From the NCBI GenBank assembly GCA_021234155.1, contig JAJEKV010000014.1:17284618-17348617 (forward strand): a DNA stretch of 64,000 bases, in the 5' to 3' direction. Position numbers and translations under genes: made by a program. Position 1 is the first letter of the stretch; each line of letters opens with the position of its first letter. This document shows, in pieces, positions 46,100 to 57,889 of this stretch. Below the pieces are notes generated by a model. It was not told where the DNA came from. It did no database searches and saw nothing but the letters and a program-made list of their open reading frames with translations. The DNA is from Isoetes taiwanensis. Lineage: Eukaryota > Streptophyta > Lycopodiopsida > Isoetales > Isoetaceae.

Positions 46100-47115
46100 G
46101 AGCAGATAAAGGCATTACCGTCCGCCAAGCGTGAGTGGGTTCTTGGTGGGCAACGCCAGCTTGCCGCAAGCATCAGCTCTGGGAGGGCGTGAAAAGACAA
46201 GAAGAGGAGCAAGAGAAGGAGATCCTCCAGCCCGAATCTTCCGACTCAAGTTCAGACTCGCACCTCACCGAGGAAGAGGAAGAACAGCTCGAAAAACGAA
46301 CAGATGGAAGGCGCAGGAATACCCCGTAAGGACGACAAAGAGATACCAGTGGCCTCGACTACCGTAAGAAGGTAGATTCCAAGACCGGGCAATGTATGGA
46401 AGGCCCAAAACCGAACAATTCTCGTGGGAGAACAGGTCGATTGGAAGCAGAGGCATGGTCGGACTAAATGAGCGAGTACGGAAATGCTTATGGCATGAAG
46501 GATAAGGACAAAGGCAGAGTTGCAACAGCCAACTTGAAAGGAGCCGCCGGATTTGGTGGAAGGGTTATGCAAAGGCACATGGCTTAAGCAGGATGCTTGT
46601 AAGTTCGTAAAGTTTGCTAAAGCCTTCATGCCATTACGCCCGAGGGAACATAAGTCCAAAGATGATGCAGCAGCTTTTACAAAGTTGCAAAGAAGGCAAT
46701 AAATCACCCGTAAATATACACAGAGGAATTCATGAGGCTAAGGTCAGACGCGTCGGGTTGGGAGAGAAGCATGCAAAGAGAAAGCTATATTGAGGGGCTG
46801 AATGAGGAGATCCGCGAAGCTTGTGAGGGCAATAAACCCTAGGACAAGATCGGCTTTAATCCAAGGCTATAAGCTTGCGGGGGGTCGATCTCGCATCCTG
46901 GGCGTAACAGCAAGATTTCCGTGATAAAGGCAAGGCTATTGTGAAGCTATAGCCCCAGTGGCAGCCGGTCCAGTCCAGCCCAGAGCCCCATATGGTGGGA
47001 ACCAGGGAAACAAAGCAGAGAAGAAGCAAAAATCCTTCAAGGACAAGCAGGGGGGTCAAACTACTCCAAAGCAAAGGCGATCCTTTTTGCGCAATGCCTA
47101 AGGAAAAGAGGCAGA
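46100..47115 (+). pseudogene. Element C gag
   Basis: An acidic N-terminal part (QEEEQEKEILQPESSDSSSDSHL, EEEEEQLEKR) is followed, near 46670-46830, by TKLQRRQ, YTEEFMRLRSDASGWERSMQ and YIEGLNEEIREACEG, the retrotrans_gag pattern. Lys-rich sequence leads into the zinc knuckle at 47137. Frames are broken repeatedly. Confidence 0.75.
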
Positions 47116-47800
47116 GTGCATAGAAAAGCAAGCCAGTGCTTCAGGTGCTTCCAGCCAGGCCATAGGACAGCAAACTGCCCCTACGTCATGAGTGCAGCTC
47201 TAGCGGAGTTGGGAGATTGGGACGCACTGTCGGACGACGACGGCGAAGAGGCCCGCGACTACATTCAGGGTGAGTGTCATATCTTTGCCGCAATAGATAC
47301 GGAGCAAGCAGAGAGCCAGTATAAGGTAATTTCCACAATAGGGAAGGCCAAGGCTAAGTCCTTCATAGTCTTGATAGACTCAGGAAGTAGCCATAACTTT
47401 GCATCCCCCGTAATGGTTCGGGATGTTGAAGTTGAAGCCGCTAAAGTCAAAGCCAAGACCCGTTGTTTTAGCAAGTGGTGCAAGAAGGCGACGCATCGGC
47501 GGCAAGAGAATTAACTTCGACATCGACTTGCCAGGCATTAATATCCAGATGGGGGCAGAAGTAATGGGCATTGGCAAGTATGACTTGATCATAGGAATGG
47601 AGTACCTTGGGCCAGCAGGGGCCATTATCGACTGTGGAAAGCGGAAGGTGACCTTCCCAACGCCCGACGGCAAGATCATTGAGATAACAGGTAAGGAAGT
47701 TGTTCCCATCATGCAGTGTATGTCTTCTAAACGGCTGTTCAAGTGCATCAAGAGTGAGCAAGTGGCATACATCTTCAAGCTTGAGATTAGTGAGCCGTAA
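47116..47800 (+). pseudogene. Element C zinc knuckle and protease
   Basis: CFRCFQPGHRTANC is a perfect CCHC nucleocapsid knuckle. It is followed by FIVLIDSGSSHNF, carrying the catalytic DSG of a retropepsin. After a frameshift near 47430-47470, GINIQMGAEVMGIGKYDLIIGMEYL supplies the C-terminal flap and GM-x-(W/Y)L block. One frame change separates two otherwise good halves. Confidence 0.88.
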
Positions 47801-48009
47801 TCGAAGGAAGCAAAGAAGACAAGGTGCTCAAAGAAGTTGTCAAGCAAATAGCTAAGCCGATCACGGAGTTCCATGATCTCTTTCCGTGATGAGATCAAGC
47901 AGCCCCTCCATATAGGGGAGTTGAGTGCGCAGATTGCACTCAACCGTGAACAAAGCCAACGAGCAAGGCTCCATATAGAATGACAACGCAGAATTGCTCG
48001 AGCTAAAGA

Positions 48010-49150
48010 AGCAGCTTGCGAGCCGCTTGACCTAGGTTTTATTAGACCTAGTGTTTCGCCATTTGGAGCCCCATTCTCTTCAAGAAGAAGGATGGCGATC
48101 TAAGGATGTGCATAGACTATAGGCGCTAAACAAGCACACCATTAAGAACAAGTACGCCGCTCCCCGCATCGATGACTTGATGGATCAGCTCCAAGGTGCA
48201 AAGATCTTCTCCAAAATCGACTTAAGGTCAAAGCATCATCAGATCAGGATAAAGGAAGAAGATATCCATAAGACCGCCTTCGAACGCCGTATGGGCACTA
48301 TGAGTTCACGGTAAATGCCTTCGCTTATCGAATGCCCCCAACGCTCATGAGGGCTCATGAACCACATCTTCGTGAGTTTTAGACACCTTTGTGATTGTTT
48401 TGATGACATTTTGGTGTATAGCAGATCCCTTGAAGAGCACGCACAACACTTGAGAAGAGGCCGAGAAGTTGAAGAGGCACCAGTTGTAATGCCAAGTTGT
48501 CGGCGCCACTTCGCAAACAGAGAAGGTGGAGTATCTAGGTCATGTGATCTCAGCAGAAGGCATCTCGACGATCCCCGCAAAGATTGAAGCCGCCATTCAA
48601 AGGGTCGGCCAAGAATGTGCATGAAGTCGGTTTCGCCTAGTGGTACTACAGAAGTTCAGAAAGAACTTTGCCAAGATAGCAGCCCCGCTAATGTACTTGA
48701 CGCTGGGAGAAAGTGAAAGATTGGGCAGAGCATTGGCACAAGAAAGCCCAAAGTGGTTTGAATTGTTGAAGGAAGCTTTAACAACAGCCCCAGCCTTTAA
48801 CCCCCGCCGGACCCGGAGAAAGATAAGCTTGTAGCAACAGATGCGAGTAAGATAGCTACAAAAAGGCTTATGCAAGAAGAGCGTGTTAGCGTATGATTCC
48901 GTGAAGATGAACGACGCCGAAACGCGCTACCCCACGCATCGATCGGAATTGCTTAAGGTTGTCGGGCATTAAGAATTTGGAGGCACTACCTTTTGGGAAG
49001 GAAGTTCCAGCTTGGATACGCACCACCGTGAGCCTCCAATATGTATTCACGCAACCACACCTCAACCCGAGGCAGTAGAAGGTGGATGGAGTTCCTTGAA
49101 GAGTACGACTTTGAGATAGTCTACAAGCCGGGAAGCTCAATGTGGTAGCG
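48010..49150 (+). pseudogene. Element C reverse transcriptase and RNase H
   Basis: [41 protein letters not shown] and [16 protein letters not shown] are consecutive RT blocks. FDDILVYSRS near 48400 is the catalytic YxDD equivalent. RNase H remnants include FELLKEALTTAPAF and NDAETRYPTHRSELL (48700-48960). Frame changes are dense, about one every 100-150 bp. Confidence 0.85.
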
Positions 49151-49359
49151 ACGCCGCTTTCAAGGCATCCCCGACAACTAGAGTACATTGCAATGCAATT
49201 TCGACGCCTCCAAATGACTTTGGTAAGAGGATTGAAGAGTCCTTGCCAACGGATGTGGATTTCGTGGAAGTATGGGCAAGCCTTTCTAAGGAGGCTAGAA
49301 ACAGATAAAGAGCGGAGGCCTTCAAGCATTATAAGAAGGAAGGCAACCTGTTATACCAT

Positions 49360-50717
49360 AAGAACAAGTTGTGCGCATGCAATCATCGGTGTAAGGAAGT
49401 TAATCCTCCATGACACGCACAACAGCCCAATAGCCGGCCATGATTCATGAAAACATATTTCAAAGTGCGCAGCAGCTATTATTGGCCAGGAATGAAGAAG
49501 CAAATAGCTCGCTACATCAAGGAATGTCAGCTATGCCAGCAGACGAAGGCGGAGCAGCTTCGAATTCCAGGGGCATTAGAGCCATTAGCGGTGCCAAACG
49601 CTAAGTGGGAGGTAATCAGCATGGACTTCATCACAGGACTCCCAAGGACAGCAAGAGGGAAGGATGCCTTGATGGTAGTGGTCGACAAGTTGTCTAAGAT
49701 GGCACATTTTGTGCCTTGCAGGACCACAGATACAGCTATGGATACAGCAAAGCTCTTCACCAAAGAGATCTTCAGGCTTCATGGCATGCCAAGGGAGATT
49801 ATCTCCGACAGGGATCCGAAGTTCATGAGCGCCTTTTGGCAAGACCTCTTTGCGACAATTCAGACGAAGCTATCCATGAGCACGGCATACCATCCTCAGA
49901 CGGATGGCCAGACGGAGCGGACCAACAGGATTTTAGAGGACATGCTACGAAACTATGTCTGGAATAAGCAAAGTATGTGGGAAGAATTTATTCACTTGGT
50001 GGAGTTTGCATACAATAGCACCAAGCAGGAATCATCCCAAATGTCGCCGTTTATGATCAATTACGGCTATCGCCCTAACTCCGATACTTGGCACAACCCC
50101 GTCAAAAGTGGAAGTTTCGCGGCAGACAGATGTTGGCCGATATGCGGCGGCTTGTGGAAGAAGTTCGAGGTTATCGCTAGCAGCAAGAAGTCGTCAAGAG
50201 CATCGCCGAAACAAGCATCGAACGAAGAAGAGAGTTCAAAGTTGGAGATGATGTTTGGCTCAAGATCAAGGTGAAGCAGGCGAAGCTCAGGATCGGGAAT
50301 TGCAAGAAGCTTGCTCCAAGGTGGGCTGGACCTTTCAGAGCATAGTCGAGAGAGTAGGTAATCAATCCTACAAGTTAGACTTGCAAAGACACCTAAAGAT
50401 TCATAAGGTCTTCCACGTGAGTCTCTTGAAGAAGCATACTCCAAATCCGCATTTAAGTCTTGGATTCTCCAACGTTGTTGGAAATGACCGGAGGAGCAGT
50501 GGAAATAGTTCCAGAATTGATTCTTGATAAAGCTTTCAAGAAAAACGAGGAGATCGAGAATTCCTCCAAAGATTTGGTCAAGTGGAAACACTTACCGCTG
50601 GAAGACGCGACGTGGGTACTTAAGAAAGATTTAGTAAAGCAATACCCACAGCTTTATGGAGCAATGGGACGGCAAGGTCATCTCCCAAGAAATCGCCCAG
50701 CATGTCGATTTGTGTAG
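49360..50717 (+). CDS. Element C integrase with C-terminal chromodomain
   Basis: This is the best preserved part, open from 49447 to 50274. The HHCC zinc motif is HDTHNSPIAGH (about 49410-49441) with CQLCQQTKAE. The catalytic triad is in VISMDFITGLP (D), IISDRDPKF (D) and GQTERTNRI (E). After a frameshift near 50260, YKLDLQRHLKIHKVFHVSLLKKH is the conserved C-terminal block. Then PELILDKAF...DLVKWKHLPLEDATWVLKKDLV (about 50510-50640) is a chromodomain. Chromodomain integrases direct insertion to marked chromatin, in some clades centromeric. Confidence 0.9.
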
Positions 50718-51585
50718 GTTAATTCGTGTGTAGTTAAGATTAATCTACGATGCAACCTATGCTTAGTATGGGTCGATGCGTTGTTACCGATGATGGGACC
50801 ACTACGGTGATCTCTAGGGCGGGTGTAATGTCAATGTAGGCATGACCGCGTTTTTAAAGCTTTTGGGCGAGTGGAAGGTAGATTAGAAAGTCTACTGTCC
50901 CCACGGAAGTAGACGACCCGAGAGAAAGGAGGTCATGAAGGAATGCATTGATAGGGAAAGCACCTTTAGCCCCATATATGCTTTGATAGGAGGAATCTAT
51001 CCTTCATACCACACGCCGAGAAGGATATCCTCCACGCCGGGCAACTAGAGGTGTAGGCATGAGCCGCATATAGGCATATAGGCGCGCTCTCCGCCATAAT
51101 GGAAGATTCACCCTCTTCCTACGCCGGAGATTAGCCATGCATCCATGTAGATAGGTGGGGTGGTCACCATATAACCAAAATTTTTATTAATAATTAAATG
51201 ATACTAACGTAGTGTCGACACCGGCAGCCAAAGAGAGCCCCGGAGGGCAAGGAGGTCGAAGATGAAGACTTGCAACACAAATTTTTGTTGGAATGTGTTG
51301 CAAGGAATGAAGAGTACCCCTGACGTAATTTTAAAATTTTGATAAACTTAATCGTAATGTTAAGTGAATTTTGGAGTAATGCTTAGTAATGTTGTGAATT
51401 GATAAGTTATTTCATAATATAATGATGTGATAATGTCATAAAAATATTACCTTAAGGTAATTTTAATAAATGTGTAGGAATTATAGTAGTAATCGTATGT
51501 ATCAGGTTGATTGCAGGTTACGATGATCCCAAGGTGGGAGACCCCGATCTTTGGGCCGACAAAGATCATTTCAAGGTGGGGAGAA
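50718..51585 (+). other. Non-coding 3' region of element C
   Basis: No ORF. It contains repeated GCCGGAGA/GCCGAGAAGGATATCC-like motifs and ends with the polypurine tract at 51573-51585 next to the 3' LTR. Confidence 0.6.
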
Positions 51586-53259
51586 TGTGACGTTCCCAGA
51601 CAAAGATAATTTCCCCAGGCGTTATACCGCATCGCATCGTCACGCCGCACACGCCCACTCAAATGACGGTACGCTTAGCGCCAGTAGCCAGTGAGTAGCC
51701 CTAGGGGCAACAACTTGACGTAAATATGTGCAACTATTAATGTGCACATTTTCCAATGTACACATTAATGTGGGCACACATTTCCAAGTGGACACTTCAT
51801 GCCAAGTGGGCCACCCCCATAGGTGCAATTAATGTGCACATTTTCCAATGTACACATTAATGTGGGCACACATTTCCATGTGTGCACATTTGGCCACCTA
51901 GCCCTTAAAGGCAAGTGGGCCCATTTCCAATTATCCCACATGCCAAAAGGGGATAATTGGAAACCCTAACCAACCCCCTTGTCTATATAGGGAAGGAAAC
52001 CCTAACTAGCCCAATTTTCGATTTTAGGGCTTTAGAACTCTGTTTTGGCTGCCTCAACAGCCAAAACCGCATCCCAGACTCTGCCTGGGAGAATTGCATC
52101 CTTAGTTTCCCTTGATTCGAGCGTCTCAGCAGGATGGTCGAGCTCAGGTCAGGAGGAGCCCCTCAAGGATCAGGTATTTGGCCAATTAGATAGTCTAAAC
52201 CCTATTTTAGTCATTGAATCAGTAGGTTTAGCCTATTAGATTGCCCATAGCAGCCCTCTAGATCTCTAGATAGCAGATTCTAACTAAAGAACCTAACTCT
52301 ATGTTGTAGATTAGATCTAGTTCTTTAGTTCTCTGTGAAGTATATGGATGATATATCTCTATGAGCTCCTTGTATTGGGAAGGGGGGGTAGAGACCTAAA
52401 GCTTTGTAGTTGATGCTCCTAGAGTAGCCTCTCTAGCACACTGTAGATTCGCCTGCACAAGAACCACACCCAGTTGGGGTGAAGGGGCCAGACCGGGCTT
52501 AGAAGGAGGTTCGTGTTCTGACTCTTGAACGATCCCTATGGTGTGTTAGTGCTACCAGGGATCATTGTGACTAGGTCTAATGGCTTACCACTGAGTGCGG
52601 GTAAGGCATGGGCTCGACACCCGTGAAGTGGTGCACACTTTCCAGTGGGTTCAGTCGAATACGGGCAGTGGCCCTCTAGTCACCTTGAGTCAGCATGTAG
52701 ACCTCTGGAGGGAGTGATCCCTACCGCCCCCATCGAACCGGGGAGATGGAACCCGTGAATAGCCCTTTGGCTATGCATCCGGCGGGCTCTGGTCGAGTCC
52801 CAACACTTTTCAGCCTACTCTCGCAAAGTGTGCACAGGAGGGCGCGGATGGAGTGGACAACCCTAAGCCATGTTCATATGCCCCAAATCCATTGCCATGA
52901 ATTCATGCGCAATGAACTCCTGGAGACCCAAGCCGTCGACCATCCCCTTGAGTCTCGAGCCTTGGGTAGGATTCCCTATGTGATGTGCCGATCTTTGTCT
53001 ATGCAGATATGTGGAGGACCATCCTTCGTGATGGTCATATGATGTTGATGTATGTGCTAATCGACATGTATGTTTACGCCCAGCCTAGGTAGGCCCCGAG
53101 GGAGACGGGGTGCAATGACCCTTCCACTCTTCCCACCGGAACCCGCCACGCGTTTGCGGTGTCATGTGGAGGGCCCCAGATTAGCATGGAGCTGGTATGG
53201 GGATGAACTCCTGCTTGTGTACCGGTGAGGGCACCGTGATACGAGTAGGGGACGCCACA
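51586..53259 (+). repeat. 3' LTR of element C
   Basis: 1674 bp, TGTGACGTTCC...GGGGACGCCACA, with the same paired U3 dyads (about 51739 and 51827) and CTATATAGGG TATA region as the 5' copy. Followed by ACAAGGAACC of the interrupted B LTR. Confidence 0.92.
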
Positions 53260-55159
53260 ACAAGGAACCAACTTGAGCTTTCACCAAATTGGGGTTAGAA
53301 CCTCCGCATCACTTAAGGTGATCAGTCTATGCAAGCAAATTTCAATGAAAAGTCCAAAAACTTGGAGTTTAGTACCTTTCCCATTTCCAGAAATTGACAC
53401 CTTTGTCAAAACAGTTGTGGTATTGATATGCAAATCGATTTTTGAGTCAACCAATCGTAGACTTAGTCTAAAAAGATGTAGGTAATCAATGGTAAAGCTT
53501 CTCACCAAGTCAAAACATAGTTTATGAGTTATTCGGGCTCAAAGTGCGATCAAAATTTGGTCAATAGCAACAAATCTGAAAAACAAAGGATCGAGATTGG
53601 GATTTTGGAGTTGCCGACGAAGTTGTTGAGAATTTCCAAAGAAAATGTGCTTTAATGATGATAAGGAATCTAGGCAAATGGTCGATTGTCATCCGGATAA
53701 GCAAAAGTAATTTTTGTGGACCGGATTTGGCAAAATACAATCAAGAATAGTCAAAACAGTGCAAAAATTTCTAACTCAAGTTGTGAGTGGGATTTTTGGA
53801 TTTTTCAAGACATATAGGTTCCGGATGCTTCAAGGATTGATGGCAAATGGATCAAGGGTAATCAAAAGTACTCGTGGATTTTCTCAAAAATTTTGAACAG
53901 AGGAAAAATTGTAAAGGATCATAACAGAGATAATTTCTTCGGATAGGTATCAAATTTCATTGATAGGAATGTAAATCAATCGTAATAATGTTGGATAATA
54001 ATAATTCAAGACTTCAAAATCAACTTCGGTCAATAAAAGTTTCAATAGATAATTTCCAACCAAATCTCTTGTGACTTGATCGGGAGTACTCGAGACTTCC
54101 AAAATCCTTTTTAGTCATGCTCAAAGAATGATCACAAGAAGGTTTGTACGCTCGGGCCTTCAAAATTTTCTCGGATCTAATTTCCCATATATATTTTCAA
54201 ATTTAGTGGTTCCGGCATCTTAGGGCTTGATTTGTGGTTCATTAAGTTTAGGAGCAAATGGGAATCCAAATAGCAGGTTAGGAGGGCTGTAGAAATCAAT
54301 TCCCGCATGATTTCAGCAATTCACTCGGATTTAGGGTTCATAACCAGTATAATTGTGAAACTCCCGCGATACGGTTCACGTATTTCCTTTGTATATGCTG
54401 GGAATATTCCTGTATTTTGGGTTTTTTCGAAGTTCCTCCATGGTTTAATACTCAAGGCTCATATTTTCTTAAGGTCTTTGCAAGCCTAGGCCATGCTATC
54501 AAGCAATTGTATTCAAATTTTAAGCTCTAGGGCCATGAAAATGATTTGAAAGAATAGGGAACCAGTAAGGGTGTGACCATAAGTATTAGGCAAAAATGTT
54601 TGCCAAGGGAGCAACAAGGGTCCATGTGGATGGTGGAAATGGAAAATAATAAGATATGGATATAAAAACAAGGTCTATGGTTAAGCAAAGTATGGGGTAA
54701 ATGTTTATGGCAAAGAAGAAGCAAATTTGGAAGGTAATGGTGTAAAAGTGGACATATAAGAGGGATGTCATGGAAAAATTAGCAAATAATGATAACAAAA
54801 TAGGTTAGGGATGTAAGAAGGGAAAAATGGCTAGGCAAAAAGCAAAGTGACAAGGATGGAACCATATAAGGGAATCTTCCAAACTTTAACTTCCAAACTT
54901 CGAGCAATATCTTCCAAACTTCATAACCCAGGATCTTCTAGAGCATATTCTTTGACTAAGCATTTTGACCTCAAATAAAGTACCTCATGTGAGTCTTGAA
55001 CCTTGAGCACTTGTTAACTTGAAGAATGAATTCCTTTTGACCTCCACATCAATGTTGAATACCAAGATTCTTCCAAACTTTGACCTAGTCTTTTAAGATA
55101 AGTTGACCTAGTGTGAATGTATAGACCACAATTAGCATGTTGCCCTTTTGGGGGCAACA
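53260..55159 (-). repeat. 5' LTR of element B, main part
   Basis: Continuation of the LTR whose first 31 bases are at 39948-39978. It ends GGGGGCAACA at 55159 and is followed by AGTGC, the target duplication of element B. Confidence 0.9.
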
Positions 55160-55164
55160 AGTGC

Positions 55165-56148
55165 CATCTTAGATCCCTCCAAGGGAAGCCTGATGCCTTG
55201 TCTCGATGCTCCTACCTTGAGCCCAAGCTAGGTGATCCTGCATTTGACCAGCAATCACAGGTTATTCTAGGGCCTGATTGGTTCTAGCTTATGGCCCTCA
55301 CTTTGTTCGAGAGGCCTCATGATACGGCCTTATTGGAGTCTGTTGGAGTATCTCTGCCCTCTGATCCATTGGCTCAAGACGTATTCTCACACCTTGGCTC
55401 TGCATCATCTTCTCAGCAAATGCGATTAGACTATGATCCTTTTGAGATTCGAGATGGACTCATATTCCATGATGGGCTTCTATATGTGCCAGATGGTGCT
55501 TCTAGGCTTCGGGTTCTCCAGGCTTGCCATGATTCACCTATGGCCGGACACTTTGGAGTAGCCAAGGCTCTTGAACTTATTAGTCGAGAGTATTGGTGGC
55601 CTGGGCTTTGTCGCTCTATCGAATCTTTTATTCGATCCTGTCACAGGCAGGAAGCTCCTAAATTTCACGTTGGTGACCTTGTCTGGCTTCTTCGTAGGGA
55701 CCTCCCTACCTCACATCCCTGCAATAAGCTTGACTATCGTCGCCTTGATCCTTACCGGATCACGGCTCAGATCAGCAATGTGGCATTCCGGCTCGAGCTC
55801 CCTCCAACTGTTTGGCTTCATCCGGTATTTCATGTTTCTCTATTGGAGCCCTACATAGTCAATACTTTCCCAGATCGCGTTCCTCCGCCGCCACCACCAG
55901 TCGAAATTGATGATCATGAGGAGTTTGAGGTTCGAGAGATTCTGAGCTCCAAGTTTCTTCGTCGACGATTGTATTACTTTGCTGATTGGGAAGGTTACTC
56001 GCCAAGTGATAGAACCTGGGAGCCTGCCGAGAATCTGAGTAATGCTCCTGATAAAATTGTGGAGTTTTATCGACGTTACCTGGATAAGCCAAGTTTGAGT
56101 ACTCCAGCTCCGAGGACTCGTCGCCGTCGTAGGAGGGGGATGGTGTGA
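55165..56148 (+). pseudogene. Chromovirus A integrase ends and chromodomain
   Basis: GKPDALSRC near 55190 closes RNase H. The zinc region (HDSPMAGHFGVAKALELISREYWWPG...SC) then jumps directly to APKFHVGDLVWLL, so the whole DDE core is deleted. YRITAQISNVAFRLELP and HPVFHVSLLEPYI are normal integrase C-terminal blocks. FEVREILSSKFLRRRLYYFADW with TWEPAENL is a chromodomain (about 55920-56060). The 285-residue frame is open, but the integrase would be inactive. The stop codon (56146-56148) lies inside the start of the 3' LTR. Confidence 0.9.
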
Positions 56149-56637
56149 CGACCATATGAATATTCGTATCATACGAACATTATACTCTTATGTACAAAAG
56201 ACGGTCGTCACAAGGATGCAAAAGGGTAGTTGCACGGAGCAAGGTTTGAACTCGCAACCTTCCAGTTGCGAGTCACAAAGTGCCCTACCAATATTTGTTA
56301 AAGACATTCCCTCATGCCTTTCTCATATGCGGGCCTGTTTCTAGGAGGTTCTAGAATATTCTAGAACCTACATGCATGCGCGACACTTGGCATGATCTCA
56401 TCCATTGGAGTGGCGCGATCCTGATCGTTGGCCTATATTCCTTCTTGTCGAACCATTCCAGTTCAACGCCAGTCTTGAGCTTTCTAGGCATCTGTCTCGT
56501 GTTCCTGCTTGTCTTCGGGCCATTGTAGTCTTGATTCCTGTTCATATATCAGATTCTTTGCCGATCTTGGCGTATTTCTTCTGTATTTCTTGCATATTTT
56601 CCACGTATTTCCCTTGTTTTCGCGTAGGTTCATGACA
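56144..56637 (+). repeat. 3' LTR of chromovirus A
   Basis: 494 bp, TGTGACGACC...TTCATGACA, preceded by the purine tract AGGAGGGGGATGG and followed by TATAG. It matches the minus-strand LTR at 5293-5799. The first 69 bp form an inverted repeat (TGTGACGACC/GGTCGTCACA) that encloses the palindrome TTCGTATCATACGAA. Confidence 0.9.
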
Positions 56638-56642
56638 TATAG

Positions 56643-57730
56643 CATACAGGGCCCTTGCTGATGAGGGATAAGGAAGAGCTGGCAAATTGCAGCTACCCTA
56701 ATATATACTGAGATCTATGAGTTCATGAGCATCGTCCAAGCTATCAATTATAGTCTGCACAAAAAAACCAGGAATCAGACTAAAAGCTAGAAAAATGGAA
56801 AGAACACTGAGGGAGCATCATTCAAGTTATTCATCACAGTTTATACCAAATTTACCATGCATCAGAAACTCCAAAGCAAAGATTAGAAGCTAGAGAGATG
56901 GAAAGAACACTGAGGGAAATTCAAAGCATCTGGAACAAATTTAATGACGATTTAATTTGTTTGTACATGTTACATGGCATCTAAAATGATGACTGGACGA
57001 TGGAAAGACATGCCTTCATGCTCATGTTAGCTGAACAATAGAGGTAAGACCAGAGGCAATGGAATTGCAAAGCAACTAAAACAAATGTACCAAGCCTGTG
57101 GTTCCATTGTCTAAGTGCAATTGCAAAACAACTGCATACATGTATGTAGAAGATACACCTTACCAATAAAACGAATCAAATCTTCAAATAGGAGTGAACT
57201 ATGCATTAAGAACATCCAAACTGCATAGCACTACGTTGTAATGATCTGTGTCCATCAAATGGAGAGTTCATGCTCTAGCAATTGAATTGCCAAGAATCCC
57301 TAGCATGTGTTTGGCCTATGGTTCCATTATGTACAATGCAATTGCAAAACTCCAACAAATGTACTGGGCATGCGATTTCGCTATCTACAATGCAATTGCA
57401 AAACAACTGCAACAAAATGTACCAAGAAGATTACTTTGTGTATAAAGATACTGTAGAAACCTCAAGAGATACCCATTTGCACTGTGAATGGCTCCAAAGC
57501 TACACAAAGAGAGTCCGATAGAAAACGCAACGGATATGCATCCATAAGTTTCAATTCCAAAACATAAAGCCTAGCTACTATAATGTTTTGCTGCTTCTTG
57601 GCAACTACAAAATACTACCAAGGCACCATATCTTGAACCAAAGTATAAGATATGGCATTCTCATAGATAGTATGCATCTCATCATTGCTTTGTGCAGCAA
57701 GAGGCACATAGGTAGATACAAACACAAAGA
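56643..57730. other. Non-coding stretch with degenerate repeats
   Basis: A motif TACAATGCAATTGCAAAAC(AACTGCAACAAAATGTACC) recurs in drifted form around 57060, 57115, 57335 and 57390, and GATGGAAAGAACACTGAGGG occurs near 56795 and 56895. No gene was recognised. Confidence 0.5.
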
Positions 57731-57889
57731 AATCCCGGGGATATCACTTAGTGTATAAGGGATACGCCATGTGCGAGGAAGGGGTCATAAAAAACCCCTT
57801 CGTATACGCTTTTTTTAAGGTCTAAAAAACCCCTTTCCGTATGAAATACATCACTAGAGATTGGATTTTTTAAGGTCTAAAGAGGCTCA

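Larger units (their letters stand above)
39983..53259 (+). mobile_element. Element C, chromovirus carrying a histone-H3-like gene
   Basis: A 13.3-kb Ty3 retrotransposon with LTRs of about 1.66 kb, a primer-binding site after the 5' LTR, and a polypurine tract (AAGGTGGGGAGAA, 51573-51585) before the 3' LTR. The order is 5' LTR, palindrome pair, TATA, H3-like ORF, palindrome pair, TATA, unknown ORF, gag with zinc knuckle, protease, RT, RNase H, integrase, chromodomain, 3' LTR. It is inserted 31 bases into an LTR of element B. ACAAG follows the right end; the left junction, where the opening TGTG is lost, is damaged, so the target duplication cannot be confirmed. A related solo LTR lies at 25133-26750. 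Confidence 0.92.
31714..55159 (-). mobile_element. Element B, Tat-like Ty3 retrotransposon (host of nested element C)
   Basis: LTRs of about 1.94 kb (TGTTG...CAACA) enclose about 6.3 kb of minus-strand gag-pol. The whole is flanked by the 5-bp duplication AGTGC (31709-31713 and 55160-55164) and sits inside element A. The right, 5' LTR is interrupted by element C after only 31 bases. Domain order on the minus strand is gag, zinc knuckle, protease, an RNase H-like domain, RT, RNase H, integrase. There is no chromodomain. The 860 bp between integrase and the left LTR (33649-34510) hold degenerate ATGATG-rich repeats and no ORF of note. Nearly every gene is broken by frameshifts, yet the LTRs are almost identical over long stretches. 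Confidence 0.88.
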
